From Mycobacterium sp. Marseille-P9652 (GTDB taxonomy: Bacteria; Actinomycetota; Actinomycetes; Mycobacteriales; Mycobacteriaceae), in NCBI RefSeq assembly GCF_902652685.1, contig NZ_CACRUY010000001.1, forward strand, positions 186,001-250,000: 64,000 nucleotides of DNA, in the 5' to 3' direction. The translations under genes and the position numbers were made by a program. Numbering within the stretch: position 1 is the first letter of the stretch; every line of letters begins with the position of its first letter. Positions 36,499 to 45,246 of this stretch are shown here, in pieces. The notes under the pieces were generated by a model. The model did no database searches. It saw only the letters and a program-made list of their open reading frames with translations, and was not told the DNA's origin.

Positions 36499-37740
36499 AT
36501 GCCCCCCATCGAGTCCACCACCTGCGCGATCGCGGGCGGCGGTCCCGCGGGAATGATCCTCGGGCTGTTGCTGGCCCGAGCCGGCGTCGAGGTCACCGTC
36601 TTCGAGAAGCACGACGACTTCCTTCGCGACTTTCGTGGCGACACAGTGCATCCCGTCACCCTGCGCCTGCTCGACGAACTGGGGCTATTCGGTCGCTTCG
36701 ACGCCCTGCCGCACAGCAAGTTCGAAAAGACCGAATTCGACGTCAATGGGCGGCTTGTCACTTTCGTCGACTTCCGCCGCCTGCACCAACCCCATCCCTA
36801 CATCGCCCTGGTGCCCCAGTGGGACCTCCTCGACCTGCTCGCCGAGGCCGGCAAGAGCGAACCCACGTTCAGCTTGCGGATGCATACCGAGGTCACCGGA
36901 TTGCTGCGCGACGGCGACACCATCACCGGTGTGCGCTATCGGGGGCCCGACGGACCGGGTGAGCTGCGCGCCGACCTCACCGTGGGCTGCGACGGGCGCA
37001 CATCGACCGTGCGTCGCGAAGCCGGATTGAGCACCCGTGAGTACCCGGTGCCGTTCGATGTCGGGTGGTTTCGGCTCGACCGCAAGGCCGAAGGGAAGTT
37101 TCAACTCACGCCGCGCAGTTCGCCGCATTTGACTCTGTTGCTGATACCTCGCGAGGGCTACTTCCAAGCCGGCTGCTTCCTGCCCAAAGGCGGCGAGCAG
37201 CAGCTCCACGCGCGTGGGTTCGACAACTTCCGCGCCCAGGTGGCCGAACTGGTCCCCGAAGCCTCCGTGCAGAACCTCCGGTCGTGGGACGACGTCAAAG
37301 TCCTCGACGTCCGGGTGAACCGGCTCCGCCGGTGGTACAGCAGGGGACTGCTGTGTATCGGCGACGCCGCCCATGCGATGTCCCCGGCCGGCGGCGTCGG
37401 GATCAACCTCGCGATCGCCGACGCCGTGGCCACCGCGCGAATCCTGGCCGACCCCCTGTTGCACCACCGGCTCACCACACGGGACCTGGCCGCGGTCCAG
37501 CGACGCCGCTACCTCCCCGCGGCCGTGACGCAGACCGCACAGCAGGTCGCGGCGCGACTTCTCATCCCCGTCGTCCTGCGGGGCGAGGTCAAGGCGCCGC
37601 CACCCGTGATCGCCAACGCTGTCGCAAGGCTTTTCGGGTGGGTGCCCTCGCTGGCGGTCATTCCCGCGTACGCCGTCGGCGTCGGATTACGCCCGGAGCA
37701 TGCGCCGCACTTCGCGCGTCGGGAAGAAGCCAAAAGCTGA
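36499..37740 (+). CDS. FAD-dependent monooxygenase (UbiH/PHBH type)
   Basis: Predicted 413 residues. FAD-binding GGGPAGMILGLLLARAG at 11-27, the DG motif GCDGRTSTVRREAG, and GDAAHAMSPAGGVGINLAIAD in the C-terminal half: class A flavoprotein hydroxylase. The substrate is likely aromatic or quinone-like, but nothing in the sequence fixes it. It is the last gene of the accessory run that begins with the thiolase, and faces desA3 tail to tail. Confidence 0.9.
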   Translation: MPPIESTTCAIAGGGPAGMILGLLLARAGVEVTVFEKHDDFLRDFRGDTVHPVTLRLLDELGLFGRFDALPHSKFEKTEFDVNGRLVTFVDFRRLHQPHPYIALVPQWDLLDLLAEAGKSEPTFSLRMHTEVTGLLRDGDTITGVRYRGPDGPGELRADLTVGCDGRTSTVRREAGLSTREYPVPFDVGWFRLDRKAEGKFQLTPRSSPHLTLLLIPREGYFQAGCFLPKGGEQQLHARGFDNFRAQVAELVPEASVQNLRSWDDVKVLDVRVNRLRRWYSRGLLCIGDAAHAMSPAGGVGINLAIADAVATARILADPLLHHRLTTRDLAAVQRRRYLPAAVTQTAQQVAARLLIPVVLRGEVKAPPPVIANAVARLFGWVPSLAVIPAYAVGVGLRPEHAPHFARREEAKS

Positions 37741-37868
37741 CGCCGGCCTTCGTCGAACGTGCACTGGTGGCGAGAAAACACGAAAAATCCCGCCGCGAGT
37801 TCACGCTCGGCGCGGGGGCCGGGCCGCCGCGGTCGCGCGGCACGACACCATCGAGCTCCCGAGCGACG

Positions 37869-39158
37869 CTAGGCCGCGAGGTCCTCCCGGGCCACGCGCT
37901 CGGCCTGCCGCTTGGCGCGCCGGTCGCGGCGCCAGCCCCGCACGGTGGCAATGGCCGTCTTGAGCCCGCGCCGCCGCCCGGTCTCGGGGTCGGTGCCCGC
38001 GAAGCCCGGTTCCAGGGCGTCGAACATCCGCTCGCTGCGGGTCTCGGGCGCGTCGTCGGCGTCGTCGCGCAGGTAGGAGTTGGGCAGCGACAACTTGGCC
38101 AGCGTGCGCCAGGTCTTCGCGTACTGCAGCAGGAAAGAGCCTGTGGTGTAAGGCAAGTCGTACTTGTCGCAGATTTCACGGACCCGGACGGCAATCTCCG
38201 CATATCGGTTGCTCGGCAGGTCCGGGAACAGGTGGTGCTCGATCTGGTGGCAGAGGTTGCCGCTCATGAACCGCAGCACGGGCCCGGCCTCGAAATTCGC
38301 GCTGCCCAGCATCTGACGCAGGTACCACTGGCCCTTCGTCTCGCCGATCATGTCGGTCTTGGTGAACTTCTCGGCGCCGTCGGGGAAGTGGCCGCAGAAG
38401 ATGACGGCGTTGGCCCAGACGTTGCGGATGATGTTCGCCGTCGCGTTGGCCGTCAACGTCGACCGGTAGGAAGCGCCGGGCGACAACGAGGTCAGCGCGG
38501 GGAACGCCACGTAGTCCTTGACCACCTGCCGGCCGGCCTTGGCCAGGAACTCGTCGATCCGCTGCCGGGCGTCCTCGTGGTCCATCCGCTTCTTGGCGAT
38601 CTTGCCGAGTTCGACGTGCTGCAGGCCGACCCCCCATTCGAAGAGGAGCGAGAGCAGCGTGTTGTAGACGAGGTTGAAGATGTTGAAGCGCTTCCAGCGC
38701 TGGTCGCGGGTGACGCGCAGCAGGCCGTAGCCGACATCGTCGTCCATGCCGAGGATGTTGGTGTACTTGTGGTGCACGAAGTTGTGCGTGTACCGCCAGT
38801 GCTTGGACGACCCGCTCATGTCCCATTCCCACGTCGTGGAGTGGATCTCAGGGTCGTTCATCCAGTCCCACTGGCCGTGCATGACGTTGTGGCCGATCTC
38901 CATGTTCTCGACGATCTTGGCCACGCCCAACGTCACGGCACCGGCCCACCAGGCGGAGCGGCGCGAGCTGGCGGCCAGCGTGAGTCGGGCCGCCACCTCC
39001 AGCGCGCGCTGGGCGGCGATGGTGCGGCGGATGTAGCGGGCGTCGCTTTCCCCGCGGGAGTCCTCGATGTCCTGGCGGATGGCGTCGAGCTCGTCGGCCA
39101 GGCTTTCGATGTCGGTGTCGGTCAAATGGGCGAATACGTCGATGTCGGTGATCGCCAT
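37869..39158 (-). CDS. desA3: acyl-CoA delta-9 desaturase DesA3
   Basis: Predicted 429 residues, near the recalled 427 of Rv3229c. Membrane di-iron desaturase with the three His boxes HNVMHGQ, HNFVHHKYTN and HQIEHHLFPDLPSN. It introduces the delta-9 double bond in stearoyl-CoA, giving oleate for phospholipids and triacylglycerol. Electrons come from the reductase encoded next upstream. The ATG has a GGGGAAG site. A tandem palindromic operator lies 40-68 bases before the start. Confidence 0.95.
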   Translation of the reverse strand: MAITDIDVFAHLTDTDIESLADELDAIRQDIEDSRGESDARYIRRTIAAQRALEVAARLTLAASSRRSAWWAGAVTLGVAKIVENMEIGHNVMHGQWDWMNDPEIHSTTWEWDMSGSSKHWRYTHNFVHHKYTNILGMDDDVGYGLLRVTRDQRWKRFNIFNLVYNTLLSLLFEWGVGLQHVELGKIAKKRMDHEDARQRIDEFLAKAGRQVVKDYVAFPALTSLSPGASYRSTLTANATANIIRNVWANAVIFCGHFPDGAEKFTKTDMIGETKGQWYLRQMLGSANFEAGPVLRFMSGNLCHQIEHHLFPDLPSNRYAEIAVRVREICDKYDLPYTTGSFLLQYAKTWRTLAKLSLPNSYLRDDADDAPETRSERMFDALEPGFAGTDPETGRRRGLKTAIATVRGWRRDRRAKRQAERVAREDLAA

Positions 39159-39197
39159 CGTCTTAGCTTCCCCTGCCGTCGTTGCGTGGTGTAGTAC

Positions 39198-39226
39198 CTA
39201 CGTTATCGTAACCTACGATTCCGTAG
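39198..39226. promoter_or_regulatory. tandem palindromic operator upstream of desA3
   Basis: Two 14-bp boxes of the form CTACGnnnnCGTAG (CTACGTTATCGTAA and CTACGATTCCGTAG) with centres 15 bp apart. The same double box stands before the reductase gene at 40465-40493. The spacing and symmetry suggest cooperative binding of TetR-type dimers. Confidence 0.65.
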
Positions 39227-39244
39227 GTTACCTGTGAGTAGCGG

Positions 39245-40435
39245 TCAGATGTCGAGCGCGCAGTCGCCCGAGGCGGCCGACACACACGTCTGGATTCGCG
39301 ACCCGGGTTCGTGTTCCCGCCCCGTGCGAAGGTCCCGGACATGGCCGTCGACGAGGCTGACCACGCACGACTGGCAGATGCCCATCCGGCAGCCGAACGG
39401 CATCTGGACGCCGGCGCCCTCGCCCGCCTCCATCAGCGACGTCGCGGCGTCGGCGGTGACGGTGCGGCCGCTGCGGGCAAAGGTGACCGTTCCCCCAGCA
39501 CCGGCGGGCGCGGCCCGGGACACCGCGAATCGCTCGAGGTGCAGCCGGTCGCCAACCCCCGCCGCCGACCAGATCTTCTCGGCCTGGGCGAGCATCCCCT
39601 CCGGCCCGCAGGCCCACGTCTGACGTTCGCGCCAGTCCGGCACCTGCTCGTCCAGGGAGGCCAGGTCGAGCCGGCCCTGCGTGCGCGTCTCGCGCAGCAC
39701 CAGGCGATACCCCGGCTGGTCGGCCGCCAGCGCCGCCAGCTCGGAACGGAACATGACGTCGTCCTCCGTGCGCGCCGAGTGGACGTGCAGGACGTCGCGA
39801 ATCTGGTTGCGGCGCGTCAGCGTCCGAAGCATCGACATCACCGGTGTGATGCCCGAGCCCGCCGTGAGGAACAGGATCGACGGCGGCGCGGGGTCGGGAA
39901 GCACGAAGTTGCCCTGTGGCGCGGCCAACCGGACGACGGTTCCCGGCTCGACACCGGCGACGAGGTGGGTGGACAGGAACCCCTCGGGCATCGCCTTGAC
40001 CGTGATCGTGATGGTGCGGCGCGCGCCGGGGGTCGCGACCGGGCTGGACGTCAGCGAGTACGACCGCCAGCGCCAGCGCCCGTCGACCGGCAGCCCGATG
40101 CCGATGTACTGACCCGGCTGGTAGTCGAAATTGAAGCCCCAGCCCGGCTTGATCACCAGGGTGGCCGAATCCTCCGTCTCGCGGCGGACGGCAACGATGC
40201 GGCCCCGCAGCTCACGCGCGGACCACAGCGGGTTGGCCAGGTGCAGGTAATCGTCGGGCAACAGCGGCGTGGTGATGCGCGCGGCCAGCTTGCGCAACGC
40301 GTGCCAGCCCGGGTGCCGTTCGGCGCCGGCGATCACGGGACGCTTGGTGTCGACGACATTGCCCTTGATCAACGGGTTATGTCTGCCCAGCGGAAGCTCC
40401 TGCTCACTATGAGGCGTCTGGCTCAGGCCCAGCAT
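39245..40435 (-). CDS. ferredoxin-type oxidoreductase, DesA3 electron donor
   Basis: Predicted 396 residues from the ATG at about 40435 ([10 protein letters not shown]). Order of domains: FAD-binding FNR barrel ([13 protein letters not shown]), NAD(P) domain ([17 protein letters not shown]) and a C-terminal plant-type [2Fe-2S] ferredoxin (CRMGICQSC and a further Cys in RIQTCVS). Its homologue Rv3230c forms, from literature memory, the NADPH-dependent partner of DesA3. It is separated from desA3 by 86 bases that carry a second operator, so each gene can be controlled alone. Confidence 0.92.
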   Translation of the reverse strand: MLGLSQTPHSEQELPLGRHNPLIKGNVVDTKRPVIAGAERHPGWHALRKLAARITTPLLPDDYLHLANPLWSARELRGRIVAVRRETEDSATLVIKPGWGFNFDYQPGQYIGIGLPVDGRWRWRSYSLTSSPVATPGARRTITITVKAMPEGFLSTHLVAGVEPGTVVRLAAPQGNFVLPDPAPPSILFLTAGSGITPVMSMLRTLTRRNQIRDVLHVHSARTEDDVMFRSELAALAADQPGYRLVLRETRTQGRLDLASLDEQVPDWRERQTWACGPEGMLAQAEKIWSAAGVGDRLHLERFAVSRAAPAGAGGTVTFARSGRTVTADAATSLMEAGEGAGVQMPFGCRMGICQSCVVSLVDGHVRDLRTGREHEPGSRIQTCVSAASGDCALDI

Positions 40436-40464
40436 AGTGGTTGACTCTGTGTGCTCCACGAAAC

Positions 40465-40493
40465 CTACGGTACCGTAACCTACGGTACCGTAG
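40465..40493. promoter_or_regulatory. tandem palindromic operator upstream of the reductase gene
   Basis: Two boxes, CTACGGTACCGTAA and the perfect palindrome CTACGGTACCGTAG, with centres 15 bp apart, about 30 bases before the reductase ATG. Same architecture and half-site (CTACG) as at desA3. Confidence 0.65.
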
Positions 40494-40553
40494 CCAGGGC
40501 TGCGGGCCGCGAATGGCTCACACCGCCCTCGCCTGCGGCGGCGCGCTAAGCGC

Positions 40554-41057
40554 CTACAGCAGCTCGAGCAGGAACGGAAGTTCCTGGTTCGCGTACCACG
40601 CCAGGTCGTGGTCCAACGCGTCGCCGACCATGAGTTCGGCGTCCTCGTCACCCAGGTCGGCGGCGTCGATGACGTCGATTGCCCTGGCCACGTCGGGCTC
40701 GGCGTCGGCGTTGTCGACGTACGCGGCGATCACGTTCTCCATCGCGACGGGCGCGCCCACCCTGACGACGGCGTCGTCGAGGTCGGGCCGGCACGTCACG
40801 TCGTCGACGTCGGCGGTGAGCACCGCGCGGCGCCGCGGGAGTCCTTCGGCGTCGCCCGCCTCGTCCGCCAGCAGCCGCAGCGACGCCAGCGCCGCCTCGC
40901 GCAGCGCCACCTCGGCGAGCTCGTCGTCGTCGCCCTCGGCGTACGCCTCGCGCAGCGTCGGCGTCACAGCGAACGCCGTGCCGTTGACGGGCCACAACGA
41001 GCCGTCCGCCACCAGCTGCTGCAACATCGCCAGGGTGGCGGGGATATAGATCTGCAT
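40554..41057 (-). CDS. conserved actinobacterial protein (Rv3231c-like)
   Basis: Predicted 167 residues, strongly acidic (many Asp, Glu, Ala), starting [15 protein letters not shown]. It matches Rv3231c as recalled, which is of unknown function. Its ATG overlaps the ppk2 stop by one base (TAATG), so it is translated together with ppk2; a role linked to polyphosphate kinase 2 is possible but not shown by any motif. Confidence 0.82.
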   Translation of the reverse strand: MQIYIPATLAMLQQLVADGSLWPVNGTAFAVTPTLREAYAEGDDDELAEVALREAALASLRLLADEAGDAEGLPRRRAVLTADVDDVTCRPDLDDAVVRVGAPVAMENVIAAYVDNADAEPDVARAIDVIDAADLGDEDAELMVGDALDHDLAWYANQELPFLLELL

Positions 41058-41923
41058 TAACGCCCGACCAGTGTCGCCGCATAGTCGTCGACGTAGGTCG
41101 ACAGCTCGCGCGGCGGCCGATGGTAGTTGTCGCTGACGACGGGATGGTGTGGGAGTTTCACCTTCGGCTGGTCGACGTCCTCATAGGGAATGGTCGACAG
41201 TAGGTGGGCCATCATGTTGAGCCGGGCGTGCTTCTTGATGTCGGATTCCACCACGTACCACGGGCTGACCGGCGTATCGGTGTGCACCATCATCTCGTCC
41301 TTGGCGCGGGAGTAGTCCTCCCACCGGTACACCGACTCGAGGTCCATCGTGCTCAGCTTCCATTGGCGCACAGGGTCATTCATTCGCGCCCTGAACCGGC
41401 GCAGCTGCTCACCCTCGGAGACGGAGAACCAGTACTTGCGCAACAAAATTCCGTCGTCGATCAGCATTTGCTCGAACAGCGGCGTCTGCCGCAAGAACAG
41501 CACGTACTCCTGGGGTGTGCAGAATCCCATGACCTTCTCGATGCCGGCGCGGTTGTACCACGACCGGTCGAACAGCACGATCTCGCCCTTGGCGGGCAGG
41601 TGGGCGATGTAGCGCTGGTAGTACCACTGCCCGCGCTCGCGTTCGGTGGGCACCGGCAGCGCGGCGACCTGCACGACCCGGGGGCTGAGGTATTCGGTGA
41701 TCCGTTTGATCGCACCGCCCTTGCCCGCGGCGTCCCGGCCCTCGAAGAGCACCACGATCCGCGCGCCGGTATGCCGCACCCACTCCTGCAGCTTCACGAA
41801 TTCCGTTTGGAGGCGGAATAATTCGGCTCGGTAGACGGCATCGGAAATCTTGCGTGCGCCTTTGCCGGACGATTTGCTCTTCTTCGCCGGTGCCGGCGCG
41901 CCGTCGTTTGTCGCGGTGCTCAC
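41057..41923 (-). CDS. ppk2: polyphosphate kinase 2
   Basis: Predicted 288 residues. Walker A FEGRDAAGKGGAIKR, Walker B LFDRSWYNRAG, lid with RFRARMNDPVRQWKLS: a single-domain class I PPK2. It uses polyphosphate to phosphorylate nucleoside diphosphates (GDP preferred in mycobacteria), and so lowers stored polyphosphate. Corresponds to Rv3232c. The N-terminus is a short Lys/Ser-rich tail. Confidence 0.94.
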   Translation of the reverse strand: MSTATNDGAPAPAKKSKSSGKGARKISDAVYRAELFRLQTEFVKLQEWVRHTGARIVVLFEGRDAAGKGGAIKRITEYLSPRVVQVAALPVPTERERGQWYYQRYIAHLPAKGEIVLFDRSWYNRAGIEKVMGFCTPQEYVLFLRQTPLFEQMLIDDGILLRKYWFSVSEGEQLRRFRARMNDPVRQWKLSTMDLESVYRWEDYSRAKDEMMVHTDTPVSPWYVVESDIKKHARLNMMAHLLSTIPYEDVDQPKVKLPHHPVVSDNYHRPPRELSTYVDDYAATLVGR

Positions 41924-41941
41924 ATCAACGAATGATAGAGA

Positions 41942-43360
41942 CTATCTGGACGCTTCCAGCAGTTCCTCGAGCGATTGGCTCAACAGGGCGGGCAGCAGGT
42001 CGACGTCGCTCATCGCCTCGCGGTCGGCGTTGATGCCGAAGTAGAGCATGCCGTTGTAGGACGTGACGCTGATCGCCAACGCCTGGTTGTGCAGCAGCGG
42101 TGGCACGGCATACGTCTCCAGCAGCTTGGTCCCGGCGATGTACATCTGCGACTGCGCGCCCGGGGCGTTGGTGATCAACAGGTTGAACGTGCGCCGGGAG
42201 AAGCTGGGAAAGTCGGTGGCGACGCGGATGCCCATGGCGTGCAGCGTCGGTGGCGCGAACCCCGAGAGTGTGACGATGGTCTGGGCGTCGACCAGGCTCC
42301 CGGCTGTCGGGTTGGACTCCGTGGCGTGCGCGATCTGCGACAGCCGGACCACGGCGTTGGGCTCCCCCACCGGCAGGTCGACCAGAAACGGCGTCACCTG
42401 GCTGATCGCCTGGCCGGGGCCCGTCGCGTCGAGCTGGCCGTCCGCGTAGACCGACAGGGGCGCCATCGCGCGGACCGTCGCGGTAGCCGACACCGCCACC
42501 CCGCGCGACATCAGCCAGTTGCCCAGCGCGCCGGCGATCACCGCGAGCACCACGTCGTTGACGTCGCACTCGTAACGGGCGCGCACGGCGCGGTAATCCT
42601 CGAGGCTGCCGCGCGCGACCGTGAACCGCCGGTGGCGCGAGACCGGCGCGTTGAGCGGGCTGCTCGGCGCGGTGCCGCGCGCGACGTTGCGGGCGAAATC
42701 GAGGGCGCGGCGGCCGGCGCCGACGAGCTCGCCGTAGTTGGTCGGCAGCCCCGCGATCGCCGACCCCACGGCCCGCACCTGCGCTCCCGGGGTGCCCAGC
42801 AAGTCGCCGATCGCCCCCAACACCAGCCGGGTGTTGCCGGGGTCGCGTTCCGGAACCCAGATGTCCTCGGGGAACGGCGGCGACCTCCTGGTGCGGTCGG
42901 CGATGACCTGGTCGATCTCGGGGGCGGTCATGCCGTTGACCAGCGCCTGGTGCGACTTGGTGTACAGCGCGACGCGGTTCTTCGCCAATCCCTCGACGAG
43001 GTACATCTCCCACAGGGGACGCGACTTGTCGAGAGGCCGGGCGGCCAGCCGCGCGATCAGCTCGTGCAGCTGTTCGTCGCTGCCGGGCGAGGGCAGCGCC
43101 GAGCGCCGCACGTGGTAGGTGATGTCGAAGTCGTTGTCGTCGATCCACACCGGCCGGGCCGGTCCGACGCGCACCTCGCGGACCTTCTGCCGGTAGCGGG
43201 GCACCTGCGGCAACCGCTTCTCGACGGTCGCCAGCAGCGTCTCGTAGCTCAGGCCGGCGCGCGGGCGACGCAGGATCGACAGCGACCCCACGTACATCGG
43301 CGTGGTCGTGTTCTCCAGCCGGTAGAAGGACGCGTCCGAAGGGGACAACCGGGTCACCAT
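41942..43360 (-). CDS. tgs3: wax ester synthase/diacylglycerol acyltransferase Tgs3
   Basis: Predicted 472 residues, full WS/DGAT length. RLSPSDASFYRLE at the N-terminus, PLWEMYLVEGL, and the C-terminal LLITNAPGAQSQMYIAG and YNGMLYFGIN motifs are typical. The catalytic HHXXXDG is degenerate: HQALVNG, with Gln for the second His and Asn for Asp. M. tuberculosis has this locus split as Rv3233c/Rv3234c; here it is one frame. It would make triacylglycerol from diacylglycerol and acyl-CoA if active. Confidence 0.9.
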   Translation of the reverse strand: MVTRLSPSDASFYRLENTTTPMYVGSLSILRRPRAGLSYETLLATVEKRLPQVPRYRQKVREVRVGPARPVWIDDNDFDITYHVRRSALPSPGSDEQLHELIARLAARPLDKSRPLWEMYLVEGLAKNRVALYTKSHQALVNGMTAPEIDQVIADRTRRSPPFPEDIWVPERDPGNTRLVLGAIGDLLGTPGAQVRAVGSAIAGLPTNYGELVGAGRRALDFARNVARGTAPSSPLNAPVSRHRRFTVARGSLEDYRAVRARYECDVNDVVLAVIAGALGNWLMSRGVAVSATATVRAMAPLSVYADGQLDATGPGQAISQVTPFLVDLPVGEPNAVVRLSQIAHATESNPTAGSLVDAQTIVTLSGFAPPTLHAMGIRVATDFPSFSRRTFNLLITNAPGAQSQMYIAGTKLLETYAVPPLLHNQALAISVTSYNGMLYFGINADREAMSDVDLLPALLSQSLEELLEASR

Positions 43361-43551
43361 TACGGCGCTGTCCTCCTTGTCATTTCACGGGGTCTACCCA
43401 CGTCGCCGCCCACGGTAATCGCCCGGCGGCCGCGCTGCTCGGCGCGGGTACGCGTGCGCGCGACTTGTGCCATGATGACCACTGACCGACCACCGTCTGC
43501 ACCTCTCCAGCAGGCTCTTGTAGGCAATTCGAGCTCAGTGGAGAGTGCGCG

Positions 43552-44088
43552 TTGACCAGCAGCCCCGTCATAGGCCCGCGCGACGCCTTCGCCGTCGTGC
43601 CCGTCGTCGACTACGAGCCGCCGGCGCAGGACGTGCCGCGCAACGCCGCGCGGTGCCGGCCATCATCCCATGCGCCGTCCCTGCGCCGGCGCCGGCCACA
43701 ACCCGCGCCGCCCGCTGCCCCGCCGGCCGGCGCCATGTCCGCGCCGATGCGGCAGGCGGCGATGTTCGCCGACGCCGCGCTGCGCCGGGTCCTCGAGGTC
43801 ATCGACCGCCGTCGCCCGGCCGGGCAGCTGCGGCCGATGCTGGCGCCCACCCTCGTGGACTCGGTGGCCTCGGCGGCCCGCTCCCTGGCCGGGCACGCAC
43901 CGGCGCAGGCCGCGGTGCTGCGCCGGACGCGGCTGCAGCCCGCCGGTCACCGCGACCCGGACAGCGCGGCGGAGGTGTTCGGCTGCTACAGCCGCGGGGG
44001 CCGGATGCACGCCATCGCCTGCCGCGTGGAACTCGTGCCGGCCGGCGACGCGCCCCGGTGGCAGGTGGTGGCCCTCCACATCGGGTGA
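43552..44088 (+). CDS. Rv3235-family protein (DUF6459-like)
   Basis: Predicted 178 residues from TTG with GGAGAG seven bases before. The first ~65 residues are Pro/Ala/Arg-rich and likely disordered; the rest is a compact domain with AEVFGCYSRGGRMHAIACRVEL and WQVVALHIG, the conserved end of the actinobacterial Rv3235 family. Function unknown. It is the only plus-strand gene between desA3 and the end of the window apart from none other of note, and converges on the antiporter gene with two bases between. Confidence 0.78.
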   Translation: MTSSPVIGPRDAFAVVPVVDYEPPAQDVPRNAARCRPSSHAPSLRRRRPQPAPPAAPPAGAMSAPMRQAAMFADAALRRVLEVIDRRRPAGQLRPMLAPTLVDSVASAARSLAGHAPAQAAVLRRTRLQPAGHRDPDSAAEVFGCYSRGGRMHAIACRVELVPAGDAPRWQVVALHIG

Positions 44089-44090
44089 CC

Positions 44091-45242
44091 TCAGGGGGCG
44101 GCTTTGGCCGGCAACGGGCCGCCCGTGTAGCGCGCCAGCACGGGCCCGACGATCGCCATGACGAACACGTACGACGTCGCCAGCGCGGCGACGGCCGGGA
44201 TCGAGGTCCCGGCGAGCCCGATGATGATCAGCGAGAACTCGCCCCGCGCGATGAGCGCCGCGCCCGCGCGCAGCTGACCCCGGCGCGCCACACCGTCACG
44301 CCGGGCGGCGAAGGCCCCGGTGAGCATTTTGGTCGCGGCGGTCACCGCGGCCAACGCCAGCGCCGCCGGGAGCATCGGGACCAGCTCGTGCGGGTCCACC
44401 GAGAACCCGATCGCCAGAAAGAAGATCGCGGCGAACAGGTCGCGCAGCGGGCTGAGCACCCGGCGCGCCCTGTCGGCCGTCTTCCCGGTCAGCGTCAGCC
44501 CCACGAGGAAGGCGCCGCGGGCCGCCGAGGCGTGCAGCGATTCGGCCACCGCCGCCACGATCAGCGTGATCCCCAGGACCCTCAGCAGCAGCTGCTCGGA
44601 GTCGGGGTGCTCCACCAGCCTGCCGACGTGATGGCCCCAGTGATAGGACGCCGCGAACGCCGCCACCAGCGCGCCGACCGCGGCGCACATGCCGCCGATC
44701 GCCCGCAGCCACCCCCCGCCCGACGCCAGAACCGCGAACAGCGGCAGGTAGGCCGCCATCGCGAAGTCCTCGAGCACCAGAACCGACAGCACCGCGGGCG
44801 TCTCCCGGTTCCCGAGCCGGTTCAGGTCGCCGAGCAGCCGGGCGACGACGCCCGACGACGAGATGTAGGTGACGCCGGCCAGGCACAGGATCGCGACGCC
44901 GTCCAGGCCCAGCAGCCAGCCGGCGACCGCACCGGGCGTCGCGTTGAGGACGAGGTCCACGCCCGCGGACGGCAGGTGGTGGCGCAGGCTGCTGGCGAAC
45001 TCGGTGGCGGAGAACTCCAGGCCCAGGGTGAGCAGCAGCAGGACGACGCCGATGGGCGCGCTGGTGGCGACGAAGTCGCCGGCGGCCGCCACCGGCAGTA
45101 TCCCGCCCTTGCCCAGCGCCAGGCCGGCCAGCAGGTACACCGGTATGGGGGACAACGCGAACCGGCGCGCCACGGCCCCCAGGATGGCCAGCCCCGCCAG
45201 GAGGGCGCCCAGCTGTAGCAGCAGCGTCCCCGAAATCTGCAC
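44091..45242 (-). CDS. kefB: CPA2-type K+/H+ antiporter (KefB/KhtU-like)
   Basis: Predicted 383 residues with about 12 membrane helices. The hydrophobic fold, LLLTLGLEFS, TYISSSGVVARLL, VLEDFAMAAYLP and AALIARGEFSLIIIG are typical of CPA2 monovalent cation/proton antiporters; there is no C-terminal RCK domain in this protein. That domain is encoded by the gene just upstream, as in the KhtT-KhtU pair of Bacillus. Start: GTG 45242, five bases after the partner's stop. Corresponds to Rv3236c. Confidence 0.9.
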   Translation of the reverse strand: MQISGTLLLQLGALLAGLAILGAVARRFALSPIPVYLLAGLALGKGGILPVAAAGDFVATSAPIGVVLLLLTLGLEFSATEFASSLRHHLPSAGVDLVLNATPGAVAGWLLGLDGVAILCLAGVTYISSSGVVARLLGDLNRLGNRETPAVLSVLVLEDFAMAAYLPLFAVLASGGGWLRAIGGMCAAVGALVAAFAASYHWGHHVGRLVEHPDSEQLLLRVLGITLIVAAVAESLHASAARGAFLVGLTLTGKTADRARRVLSPLRDLFAAIFFLAIGFSVDPHELVPMLPAALALAAVTAATKMLTGAFAARRDGVARRGQLRAGAALIARGEFSLIIIGLAGTSIPAVAALATSYVFVMAIVGPVLARYTGGPLPAKAAP

Positions 45243-45246
45243 CGGC

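Noticed and set aside
37065-39194. A 709-codon plus-strand frame across the monooxygenase end and desA3
   Set aside because: Low-complexity shadow of two well-supported genes; no start signal and no domain.
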